From MWBF01 sp964614645 (GTDB lineage: Bacteria; Chloroflexota; Anaerolineae; CG2-30-64-16), in NCBI GenBank assembly GCA_964614645.1, contig CAZTMA010000003.1, forward strand, positions 31,816 to 95,815: 64,000 nucleotides of DNA, read 5' to 3'. Positions within the stretch are counted from its first letter, which is position 1. Every line of letters begins with the position of its first letter. The position numbers and the translations under genes are program-made. This document shows, piece by piece, positions 56,825 through 64,000 of the stretch. The notes under the pieces are model-generated. The model worked only from the letters and a program-made list of their open reading frames with translations. It did not search any database and was not told where the DNA came from.

Positions 56825-57835
56825 CTACGGCAGTGGAGGCGACAGCAGCGTCACCAGCAGTGCGGTCATTGTCAGGAATAGGACGACAACCACTAGCGCG
56901 CCGTGCGTGCTGACCATCTCGCGCCAGATGCCGCGGGGCGTCCAGGCTGCCGGCACCGCGACATCCGCGGGCGGCGGCGTGTCCTCCGCAAAGAGCAGCT
57001 CGCGCAAGGCCGCAGTGGTCGGAGGGCGCTCGTCGGGGTGCTGTGAGATGGCCGCCAGAATGGCCTTCTCGGTGCGGACGGAGATGTGCGGGTTGATGTC
57101 GCGCGGCGGCGTCAGGCTGCCGGGCTTGAGGAAGCGCTGCTTGGCATCCGCGGGCGGCTGTCCGGTCAGCAGATGGTACAGGGTCGCGCCGATCGAGTAG
57201 ATGTCGGAGCGGATATCGGTGTGGCCGGTGTCGCCGCCGTACTGCTCCAGGGGTGTGTAGGCTACCGTGCCGCGGCCCTGCACAACGGTGACCGTGCGGT
57301 TCTCGTCCGGCTGGAGCAGCTTAACCAGGCCGAAATCAACCAGCTTGACCACCCCGCGCGGGGTCAGCTTGATGTTCGAAGGCTTGATGTCGCGGTGCAG
57401 GACGGGCGGCTCCTGCGTGTGCAGATAGGTTAGAGCATCACAGAGCTGGGCCGCCCAAGACAGAACGCTGGCCTCAGGCAGGAACCCATCGTGGCGCCGC
57501 GCTTCTTCGACGAGATGGCGGAGGTCTTCGCCCGGGACGAAGTCCATGACGAGGTACTCACGGCCGTCTTGCTGGAAGAAATCGGACACCTTGGGCAGGT
57601 TGGGGTGGTCCAGCCGGGCCAGCACGCTGGCCTCGCGGTAGAATTGCTCGTGCGCCTGATCTTCCATGCCCGGCCCGCTGATGAGCTCGGGCAGCACTTC
57701 CTTGACCGCGCAGATGCGGCCGCGCAGGCGCAGGTCTTCGGCTTTGTAGACCGCGCCCATGCCGCCCTGACCGACGAGATCGATGATCTCATACCGGTCG
57801 CGGAGGACTTGCCCGACTTGCAATGCTTGCGACAT
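56825..57835 (-). CDS. PknB-like serine/threonine protein kinase
   Basis: 336 residues. Kinase motifs: GQGGMGAVYKA (P-loop), AVKEVLPEL (ATP Lys), HRDIKPSN near 150 (catalytic loop), DFGLVKL near 170 and the APE-like TPLEQYGG; SDIYSIGATLYHLLTG follows. One membrane segment lies at about 310-331 (GALVVVVLFLTMTALLVTLL) with only a few residues outside, so there is no external sensor domain. The ATG at 57835 is chosen; a GTG 15 bp upstream is possible. It is divergent from the FHA/winged-helix gene, its likely substrate. Confidence 0.92.
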   Translation of the reverse strand: MSQALQVGQVLRDRYEIIDLVGQGGMGAVYKAEDLRLRGRICAVKEVLPELISGPGMEDQAHEQFYREASVLARLDHPNLPKVSDFFQQDGREYLVMDFVPGEDLRHLVEEARRHDGFLPEASVLSWAAQLCDALTYLHTQEPPVLHRDIKPSNIKLTPRGVVKLVDFGLVKLLQPDENRTVTVVQGRGTVAYTPLEQYGGDTGHTDIRSDIYSIGATLYHLLTGQPPADAKQRFLKPGSLTPPRDINPHISVRTEKAILAAISQHPDERPPTTAALRELLFAEDTPPPADVAVPAAWTPRGIWREMVSTHGALVVVVLFLTMTALLVTLLSPPLP

Positions 57836-57900
57836 AATGCTTGGAAACACCCATGATGCGGAACCCGTTTTTGGCTGCGGATAGTTGCAGCACTGTTGCG

Positions 57901-57929
57901 ATTATCCCGCAGCTTGGTACGAGTGTCAA
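57901..57929 (-). promoter_or_regulatory. Predicted promoter of the kinase gene
   Basis: On the minus strand TTGACA (57929-57924), 17 bp, GATAAT (57906-57901). It lies in the divergent region between the kinase and the FHA gene. Confidence 0.75.
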
Positions 57930-57945
57930 GGAAAACGGTGAACGG

Positions 57946-58602
57946 ATGAACCAGAGACCGAATACGCGGGAGTCAGCCATGTTGATTGTGCAGCGCGGCG
58001 ACGTGGGGCAGATGTGGCCGCTCGAACACAAGATGGTGACGATCGGGCGCGGCGCGGATTGCGACATCGTGCTGGACGACCGGCAGGTGTCGCGGTTGCA
58101 CGCGCGCGTGGTCTGGCGCGATGATCATTACGAGCTGGAGGACCTGGGAAGCAAGAACGGCACGCATCTCAATGGCCGCGATGTCGTCCATGCCCAGCAG
58201 CTGCGAGATGGCGACGAAATCCAGATTGCCTTGAGCTTCAAGCTGGCCTTTGTGGATGCAGGCGCGACCGCACCCCTGATGTTCGATGAGGCGCTGGCCG
58301 AGCGCGGCCTGCGGCTGGATAAGCCCGCGCACCAGGTGTATCTCAACGGCCGGCTCCTGGAGCCGCCCCTCTCCGCACAGCAGTATCGTCTGCTGGAGCT
58401 CATGGCGGGCAGCTCAAAGGTCGTGGGCCGCGACGATATCGTGCGCGCGGTGTGGCCCGACGCGGTCGAAGGTGGCGTGTCGGAGCAGTCCATCGATGCG
58501 CTGGTTCGGCGGCTGCGCGAACGACTGGCTGAACTGGACCCCGACCACCAATACATTGTGACCATGCGCGGGCACGGGTTCCGTTTCGAGAACAAGCCGT
58601 GA
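57946..58602 (+). CDS. FHA domain plus winged-helix transcriptional regulator
   Basis: 218 residues. The N-terminal FHA domain (IGRGADCDIVLDDRQVSRLH, GSKNGTHLNG) binds phosphothreonine; the C-terminal part from about 135 (LSAQQYRLLELMAGSSKVVG, EQSIDALVRRLRERLAEL, GHGFRFE) is an OmpR-type winged helix. EmbR has the same two functions in the reverse order. The ATG at 57946 follows an AAGGAAAACGG stretch; one at 57979 is also possible. It is divergent from the PknB-like kinase, which probably phosphorylates its ligand or itself. It overlaps hemW by 4 bp. Confidence 0.88.
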   Translation: MNQRPNTRESAMLIVQRGDVGQMWPLEHKMVTIGRGADCDIVLDDRQVSRLHARVVWRDDHYELEDLGSKNGTHLNGRDVVHAQQLRDGDEIQIALSFKLAFVDAGATAPLMFDEALAERGLRLDKPAHQVYLNGRLLEPPLSAQQYRLLELMAGSSKVVGRDDIVRAVWPDAVEGGVSEQSIDALVRRLRERLAELDPDHQYIVTMRGHGFRFENKP

Positions 58603-59756
58603 ATCCACCCCTGGCCCTTTACGCCCACATCCCCTTCTGTGCGGTCCGCTGTCATTATTGCGACTTCAATACCTACGCGGGGCTGGAGCGGCTATATGGG
58701 CCTTTCACCGACGCGCTGGTGGCCGAGATCGAACGGGCGGGCGCTGCGCGCAGCCGGCCGGCGGTGCGCACCATCTTCATCGGCGGCGGGACGCCCACCG
58801 TCCTGCCTCCGGCGCAACTGGCCCGCGTGCTGGACGCCTGCCGCACGGCATTCCGTGTACTGCCCGGCGCCGAGGTGACGAGCGAGGCGAACCCCGGGAC
58901 AGCGGATGGCGCGCACTTTGCTGCGCTGCGCGAAATGGGCGTCAATCGCCTCAGCATGGGCGTACAGAGCTTCGACGCCGCCGAGCTTCAGTGGTTGGGC
59001 CGCATCCACGGGGCAGAGGAGGCCGCGACGGCCTACTACGCGGCGCGCGCTGCGGGCTTCACCAACATCAACCTCGACTTCATGTTCGGTCTGCCCGGCC
59101 AGTCGCCGGCTATCTGGGCCGCGACGCTGGACCGCGCGGTGGCCCTGCGCCCGGAACACCTCTCGCTGTACAGCCTGACCGTCGAGCACGGCACGTCGCT
59201 TGCCACGCAGGTCAGCAGGGGACTTGCCCCTGCACCCGACGACGACCTCGCCGCCGATCTCTACAGCCTGGCCGCCGACACCCTCGCGGCCGCGGGCTAC
59301 GTCCACTACGAAATCTCCAATTGGGCGCGCAAGACTCAACCTCTGGCTTCCAGCTTCCATTGCCGGCATAACCTCGTCTACTGGCGGCACGAGCCCTACC
59401 TGGGCTTCGGGCCGGGCGCACATAGCTTTGAGGATGACAGACGCTGGTGGAACGTCCGGCCGGTGCCGCAGTACATCGAGCGCATCGGCGCGGGCGCAAG
59501 CCCGGAGCGCGACGGTGAGATGCTGGACCGGCGCACGGCGATGGGTGAGCTGCTCATGCTGGGGCTGCGGCTGCTCGATGAAGGCGTGACGGATGCCCGC
59601 TTCCACGCGCGCTTCGGCTTAGAACTGGCAGAGGCGTTCGGCCCGCAAATTGCCGGCCTCGTGGATCGCGGCCTGCTGGCGCGCCTGCCCGACCGCATCC
59701 GCCTCACCCCCCAGGGGCGGCTGTTGGGAAACCAGGTGTTTGCGGAGTTTTTCTGA
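58599..59756 (+). CDS. hemW: HemW-type radical SAM protein (heme chaperone)
   Basis: 385 residues. The radical SAM cluster motif is CAVRCHYCDF (14-23). The HemW heme-binding HNxxYW motif is present as HNLVYWRHEPYLGFG, which separates it from true coproporphyrinogen dehydrogenase HemN. Other family blocks are IFIGGGTPT, NRLSMGVQSF and DFMFGLPGQS. The GTG start overlaps the upstream stop (GTGA), so translation is coupled to the FHA regulator. It is cytoplasmic and hands heme to respiratory proteins. Confidence 0.93.
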   Translation: MNPPLALYAHIPFCAVRCHYCDFNTYAGLERLYGPFTDALVAEIERAGAARSRPAVRTIFIGGGTPTVLPPAQLARVLDACRTAFRVLPGAEVTSEANPGTADGAHFAALREMGVNRLSMGVQSFDAAELQWLGRIHGAEEAATAYYAARAAGFTNINLDFMFGLPGQSPAIWAATLDRAVALRPEHLSLYSLTVEHGTSLATQVSRGLAPAPDDDLAADLYSLAADTLAAAGYVHYEISNWARKTQPLASSFHCRHNLVYWRHEPYLGFGPGAHSFEDDRRWWNVRPVPQYIERIGAGASPERDGEMLDRRTAMGELLMLGLRLLDEGVTDARFHARFGLELAEAFGPQIAGLVDRGLLARLPDRIRLTPQGRLLGNQVFAEFF

Positions 59757-59797
59757 TACGGTTTGCCGTTCTGCCATCCTTTTGATAAGATGGGCGC

Positions 59798-61099
59798 ATG
59801 TCTGAAAACACCACCGCAGCGCACGCGGCAGCTACGACGGGGCACGGCGGACACGAAGCCCGGCTGTGGGATGTCCTCTTTCGGCCTGTAGACCAGCAGC
59901 AAATCAACCAGCGCAACGTCGTCATCGATGCCATCGGCGTCGGCATCACTGCCGGGGTGGGCAGCTTCCTCTCTGTCTTTCTGGTGCGGCTGGGCGCGTC
60001 CAGCTTCCTCATCGGTCTGCTGACCGCCATGCCCGCGCTGACCGGCATGTTGCTCGCGATGCCGGTGGGCGAGTTCCTGGCGCGGCGGCCCAACGTCGTC
60101 CCTTGGTTCGCCCGCTCGCGCTTTTGGGTCCTCTCGTCCTACGTGCTGACGGGCCTCGTGCCATTCATCTTCAAGAGCAACCAGCCGGAAATCATCATTC
60201 TCATCTGGGCGCTGGCAACCGTGCCGCAGACGGTGGTCAGTGTTGCCTTCACCGTCGTGATGGGCGGGGTGGCCGGCCCGCGCGGCCGCCTCACCCTGAT
60301 GAGCCGGCGCTGGTCGACGCTCGGCCTGACCAACTCAATCACCGTCGTCATCGTCGGCCAGTTGCTCAACCTGTTCAACTTCCCGCTCAACTACCAGATT
60401 ATCTTCATCGGCTCAGCCATCGGCGCGCTCATCAGTGTGATTTTCTCCTCCAGCCTGAAGCTCCCGCCGCAGCAGGTGGCTCCGGCCGCGCCAGGTCAAG
60501 CCAGCGTTTTTGGCTCGCTGCGTGAGCACGGCAAAGACGTTCTGCACCATCGCCCGTTCCTGAACTTCATCATTGCCCAGTTCGTCTTTCGCTGGGGCCT
60601 GGCGCTGGCGATGCCTCTGCTGCCTATCTACTGGGTCAAGCAGATCGGTGCGACCGATCCGCAAATCAGCGCCATCAACTCCGCAGCCACCTTTGTAGCG
60701 ATGATTGCGTATTTTGTTTGGACCCAGGTGTCGGGTAAGCGCGGCCCGCGCTTCGTCCTGCTGATTGCCGCATTCGGGGCCAGCTTCTATCCGCTGCTTA
60801 CGGCCTTGACGAAGACACCACTGTTGCTGCCCCTGTGGGCGGGCATGCACGGTTTTTTCTTTGCGGGGGTAGACCTGGTCTTTTTTGACATGGTGCTGGC
60901 CACAAGTCCCTCTGAGAACCAGGCCACGTATATCGGCTTCTACCACACAACGATCTATATCGCGACCTTCGCCGCACCCCTTATTGGCAGCGCACTGGCT
61001 GACGTGGTCGGGCTGGTCCCGCTGCTCATCGTCGCGACGCTCCTCCGCCTCACCGGCGCGGGGCTGATGCTGCGCCTGGGCGTGGGACGGAGCGAATAG
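59798..61099 (+). CDS. MFS-type transporter
   Basis: 433 residues with about 12 hydrophobic segments (for example VIDAIGVGITAGVGSFLSVF, LIGLLTAMPALTGMLLAMPV, MHGFFFAGVDLVFFDMVLAT). The fold is that of the major facilitator superfamily in the plasma membrane. The substrate cannot be told from the sequence. The ATG at 59798 follows hemW by 41 bp and the gene converges with metW. Confidence 0.85.
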   Translation: MSENTTAAHAAATTGHGGHEARLWDVLFRPVDQQQINQRNVVIDAIGVGITAGVGSFLSVFLVRLGASSFLIGLLTAMPALTGMLLAMPVGEFLARRPNVVPWFARSRFWVLSSYVLTGLVPFIFKSNQPEIIILIWALATVPQTVVSVAFTVVMGGVAGPRGRLTLMSRRWSTLGLTNSITVVIVGQLLNLFNFPLNYQIIFIGSAIGALISVIFSSSLKLPPQQVAPAAPGQASVFGSLREHGKDVLHHRPFLNFIIAQFVFRWGLALAMPLLPIYWVKQIGATDPQISAINSAATFVAMIAYFVWTQVSGKRGPRFVLLIAAFGASFYPLLTALTKTPLLLPLWAGMHGFFFAGVDLVFFDMVLATSPSENQATYIGFYHTTIYIATFAAPLIGSALADVVGLVPLLIVATLLRLTGAGLMLRLGVGRSE

Positions 61100-61102
61100 G
61101 CG

Positions 61103-61720
61103 TTAAGTCCGCTCCAGCACAAACACACCGGTCGTCGCCATCAGGTTGGTGAACTTGAAGATGCGCGCGCGGCGGCCGCGCGCTAGGTAGGCCTGGCGGG
61201 TGATGGCGATGCCGCTCTGACGGCAAAAGGTGGCGAAATCGGTAATGGTGAGGGCCTGCCAGCGCGGGGCCGCATGCCACGGCTGCGGCAGGTCGGGCGC
61301 CAGCGGCATCCGCCCGGTCACGAGCAGTTCCAGGCGGCAGTGCCAGTATCCCCAGTTCGGAAAGCTGATGACCGCGCGCTGCCCCACGCGGAGCATCTCC
61401 CCGAGCGTGAATGCGGGGTCGTCAACGAAGGGCAGCGTCTGGCTGAGCACTACGTATTCGAAGCTGCGGTCCGGGTAGTCGCGCAGCCCCTCGGACAGGT
61501 CGCCCTGCCGGACGCTCAACCCGCGGCGCACGCACGCCAGCACGCCCGCCTCGCTCAGCTCGATGCCGCGGCCCTTGACGCCCTTATGTTGCACTAGGTA
61601 GTCCAGGAGCGCGCCGTCGCCGCACCCCAAGTCCAGCAGTCGCGTCGAGTTGGGGATGAATTCTGCGATGACCTGCAGATCAGGCCGGAGTTCTGCTGTC
61701 GGCGTGGGCTTGTGTTCCAC
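61103..61720 (-). CDS. metW: MetW-like methyltransferase
   Basis: 205 residues. The SAM-binding core LLDLGCGDGALLDYL is near the N-terminus, followed by GRGIELSEAGV, GDLSEGL, YVVLSQTLPFV and SFPNWGYWHCRLELL, the MetW pattern. In many bacteria MetW works with MetX in methionine synthesis; metX is not in the window. The start is uncertain: the GTG at 61720 was chosen because the predicted transcript starts at about 61757, with a TTG at 61732 as alternative. A much longer frame upstream lies ahead of the promoter and is not coding. Confidence 0.88.
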   Translation of the reverse strand: MEHKPTPTAELRPDLQVIAEFIPNSTRLLDLGCGDGALLDYLVQHKGVKGRGIELSEAGVLACVRRGLSVRQGDLSEGLRDYPDRSFEYVVLSQTLPFVDDPAFTLGEMLRVGQRAVISFPNWGYWHCRLELLVTGRMPLAPDLPQPWHAAPRWQALTITDFATFCRQSGIAITRQAYLARGRRARIFKFTNLMATTGVFVLERT

Positions 61721-61763
61721 AGGATGATCCAATCCGCACCGTGAAATTGGTTTAACGATGCGG

Positions 61764-61792
61764 ATTGTAGCGGAAACGCACCGCACGGTCAA
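61764..61792 (-). promoter_or_regulatory. Predicted promoter of metW
   Basis: On the minus strand TTGACC (61792-61787), 17 bp, TACAAT (61769-61764). It fixes the 5' limit of metW. Confidence 0.8.
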
Positions 61793-61800
61793 TTCGCCTC

Positions 61801-63753
61801 CTAATTGACCAGATACGGTACATCTGTGATGACGATCTCCGGCTTGAACAGCAGCGCCATCCGCAGCCAGGTGGCCGTGTGCGTGTGCAGCAGGTTGGTC
61901 CACCAGTGCCGCGACACGAATTGCGGCACAATGATGGTGATCTTGTCGCCCGGCTGCCGGGACGCATAGATTTCCTCGATGTAGGCTAGCAGAGGCTCCA
62001 TGAGCGTCCGGTAGGGCGACTCCAGCACCTCCAGGCGCACCCCCTCACCGTACATCTGCCACTTCCGGCGCACCTTCTCGGCCTCCTGCGTGTCGATGCT
62101 GACGTGCACCGCAGTCAGGTCCGGGCCGAGCAGGAGCGCGTACCGCAGGGCCAGCAGCGTCGCCTGGTGGACGCCACCGATCGGCATGATGACGCGATGA
62201 CGCCGCGGGGGCAGCTCCGGTTGGTAGCCATCGAGCGACAACCGCTGTGCCAGGCTGCGATAGTGGTGGTGGATGCGGAAGAAGATGAACACCAGGGCCG
62301 GTACGAGCAGCACGATGATCCATGCGCCGTCGCGGAACTTCGTGACAGCAAAGACCAAGAGCACGAGGGCGGTCATGCCTCCACCGATACCGTTGATGAG
62401 AAGTTTGGTCTGCCAGCCCTTCTCGTAGCGCAGGGTGGAACCCGGATCCTGGATTTCCTCGCCTGCTTGAAGGTGGCCGATGCGCCACCAACGCCGCGCC
62501 ATGCCGCCCTGCGACAGTGTGAACGACAGGAAGACGCCGATAGCATACAGCGGGATCAGCTTGCTGACGTTGGCCTGGAAAGCAATGATGAGCGCAGCGG
62601 CCACAACGGCCAGCACGACGATGCCGCGCGAGAACACCAGGCGGCTGCCCCTGAATGTGAGCTGGCGCGGCAGGAATCCATCGCCCGCATGCAGTGCAGC
62701 GAGTCGTGGAAAGTCTGCAAAGGCTGTATTGGCGGCCATCAGCAGGATCATGGTTGTCGAGGCAATCGCCGCCAGGTACGGTAAGCCACGATCGCCCAGT
62801 ATAGTGCGCGCCAACTGGGAGATGATCGTTTCTCCCGTCTCAGTCGGTACTGCCCCGATCTGGCGCGCCAGGAAGGTGATGCCGAGCATCAATGAGCCGA
62901 GGATCAGCGACATGACAAACAGCGTGCGGCCTGCATTGGCGCTGCGTGGTTCCCTGAAGGCCGTGATGCCATTCGAGATCGCTTCGACGCCGGTCAGCGC
63001 GGTGGTGCCGCTCGCGAACGCACGCAGGATCAGGAACAGGGTCAACGTTTGCGCGCTGTGCGCCAGTTCCAGGACGGGCGGATTGCTGACCGGCGGCAGA
63101 GCACCCGTCAGGTAGCGAAACAGGCCCACTCCTACGGTCAGAAACGCCATCAGCAGGAAGAAGTATGTTGGCACTGCGAAGATCGCGCCGGATTCCTTCA
63201 CCCCGCGCAGGTTAATCACCATGACGAAAAGGACCATCGCCACCGAGATTTCGACCCGGTAAGCATGGAACTGCGGAAACGCAGACACGATCTGCGCTAC
63301 GCCGGCCGAAATCGAGACCGCGACCGTCAGGATGTAGTCGGTCAACAGCGCCGCACCTGCCACCTGGGCGGGCAACTCCCCGAGGTTATCGCGCGCGACG
63401 ATATACGCGCCGCCGCCGCCCGGATAGGCGTGAATCGTCTGTTCGTATGACAGCGTCAGGATTGCCAGTAAGCCCACAATCGCCAGCGCCAGCGGCACGG
63501 CCAGGTGCAGCGCGCCTGTGCCTGCCAACGCCAGGATGAGCATCAGCTCCTGCGGTGCGTAGGCGACGGACGACATCGGGTCGGATGAGAAGACGGCCAG
63601 GCCGACGACCTTGTTGATCGCCTGGTGCGGGGCCTCAGCAGTCGCCAGCGGCCGGCCGATCAGCCATGTGCGCCAGGAACGGGCGGGCCGGTACTCTGTA
63701 TCGCGCCGGACGATGCCGGGATGTTCTTCTTGAGCGATCTCCAGTATTTGCAT
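61801..63753 (-). CDS. APC-superfamily permease, KimA-like
   Basis: 650 residues. The N-terminus (WLIGRPLATAEAPHQAINKV, AVFSSDPMSSVAYAPQELML) matches the KimA/YdaO pattern of potassium importers in the APC superfamily. About twelve membrane segments follow (LSYEQTIHAYPGGGGAYIVA is the loop typical of the family). The C-terminal 150 residues are a soluble USP-like domain (IMPIGGVHQATLLALRYALL). KimA proteins take up potassium and are inhibited by c-di-AMP; that this one does is inferred. The ATG at 63753 has GGAGAGG 5 nt upstream. A KdpE-type regulator lies upstream, which fits potassium control. Confidence 0.85.
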   Translation of the reverse strand: MQILEIAQEEHPGIVRRDTEYRPARSWRTWLIGRPLATAEAPHQAINKVVGLAVFSSDPMSSVAYAPQELMLILALAGTGALHLAVPLALAIVGLLAILTLSYEQTIHAYPGGGGAYIVARDNLGELPAQVAGAALLTDYILTVAVSISAGVAQIVSAFPQFHAYRVEISVAMVLFVMVINLRGVKESGAIFAVPTYFFLLMAFLTVGVGLFRYLTGALPPVSNPPVLELAHSAQTLTLFLILRAFASGTTALTGVEAISNGITAFREPRSANAGRTLFVMSLILGSLMLGITFLARQIGAVPTETGETIISQLARTILGDRGLPYLAAIASTTMILLMAANTAFADFPRLAALHAGDGFLPRQLTFRGSRLVFSRGIVVLAVVAAALIIAFQANVSKLIPLYAIGVFLSFTLSQGGMARRWWRIGHLQAGEEIQDPGSTLRYEKGWQTKLLINGIGGGMTALVLLVFAVTKFRDGAWIIVLLVPALVFIFFRIHHHYRSLAQRLSLDGYQPELPPRRHRVIMPIGGVHQATLLALRYALLLGPDLTAVHVSIDTQEAEKVRRKWQMYGEGVRLEVLESPYRTLMEPLLAYIEEIYASRQPGDKITIIVPQFVSRHWWTNLLHTHTATWLRMALLFKPEIVITDVPYLVN

Positions 63754-63920
63754 CGATGCCTCTCCCAAATCAATGAGCGCACCGTCTGCACAGCCTGAGA
63801 AGCGCGCGCGGTACGCCCTTGCAGCAGGAATTATAGGCCGGGAAAGCATCAAAGGAGTGACAAGAGACCAGGAGGAAACGTCAAGAAAGTATCAAGAGGC
63901 AGCCTGTGGCGGAGAGACGC

Positions 63921-64000
63921 TCAGGCTGAGCGCAGCCGGTAGCCCACGCCCGGCTCATTGATGATGTACTGCGGCCGTGCAGGCTCCGGCTCGATCTTGC
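63921..64000 (-). CDS. OmpR/KdpE-type response regulator, C-terminal end only
   Basis: Only the last 26 or so residues are in the window (PARPQYIINEPGVGYRLRSA). This is the end of an OmpR-type winged helix, closest in look to KdpE, the potassium response regulator. The 5' part is beyond the edge. It is 168 bp upstream of the KimA-like permease. Confidence 0.75.
   Translation of the reverse strand, partial: KIEPEPARPQYIINEPGVGYRLRSA

Noticed and set aside
61732..61903. N-terminal extension of MetW
   Set aside because: A good promoter (61764-61792) lies within it, so the longer frame would not be transcribed in full.

Overview
The window is GC-rich DNA from one bacterium, with four short N-filled assembly gaps. 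The gene set (PknB-like kinase beside an FHA/winged-helix regulator, a giant BTAD-type regulator, HemW, MetW, a KimA-like permease) suggests a Chloroflexota-like organism, probably from a metagenome. This placement is an inference; there is no rRNA or other decisive marker.

Layout. (1) 1-4387 is ordinary chromosome on the minus strand: hisS (3' end missing) behind a histidine attenuator with a 21-codon leader peptide, a DUF3565 gene, a sulfatase and ychF. (2) tRNA-Pro(CGG) lies at 4477-4551. Its last 43 bases plus 2 flanking bases recur exactly at 51999-52043, where they are followed by a strong terminator that looks like the tRNA's original one. The roughly 47.5 kb between the copies therefore looks like a genomic island integrated into the tRNA gene, although no integrase was found. 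(3) 52117-64000 is ordinary chromosome again: a LarA-like protein, a GH3-type glycosidase, a kinase/FHA pair, hemW, an MFS transporter, metW, a KimA-like permease and the end of an OmpR/KdpE-type regulator.

The island carries a Tc (ABC) toxin locus with every recognised gene on the minus strand. TcA is split over three consecutive genes (31196-33892, 25278-31199, 21431-25261). TcB and TcC are fused in one 2614-residue protein (37184-45028) with an RHS core and an unassigned 397-residue C-terminal tip. Around them are a tyrosinase, a LysM-like/PGRP amidase, an NHLP-like small protein, lipoproteins, membrane proteins and two giant beta-rich proteins that share a module. Two small genes carry single-base frameshifts.

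Control. The promoter-proximal gene (47465-51229) encodes an unusual regulator: BTAD/winged helix, an AAA domain with a degenerate Walker A, a TPR-like region and a C-terminal family-5 solute-binding domain with no signal peptide. Three intergenic sites in the island, and nowhere else I could find, carry the same pair of 7-bp direct repeats (GAAACGC-N4-GAAACGC, 11-bp period), each 7 bp upstream of a possible -10 box. They stand before the gene at 47312, the TcB/C-TcA transcription unit and the accessory-gene unit. This spacing is the hallmark of SARP-type binding sites. The working model is a self-contained toxin island whose regulator senses a small ligand in the cytoplasm and switches on three promoters together.
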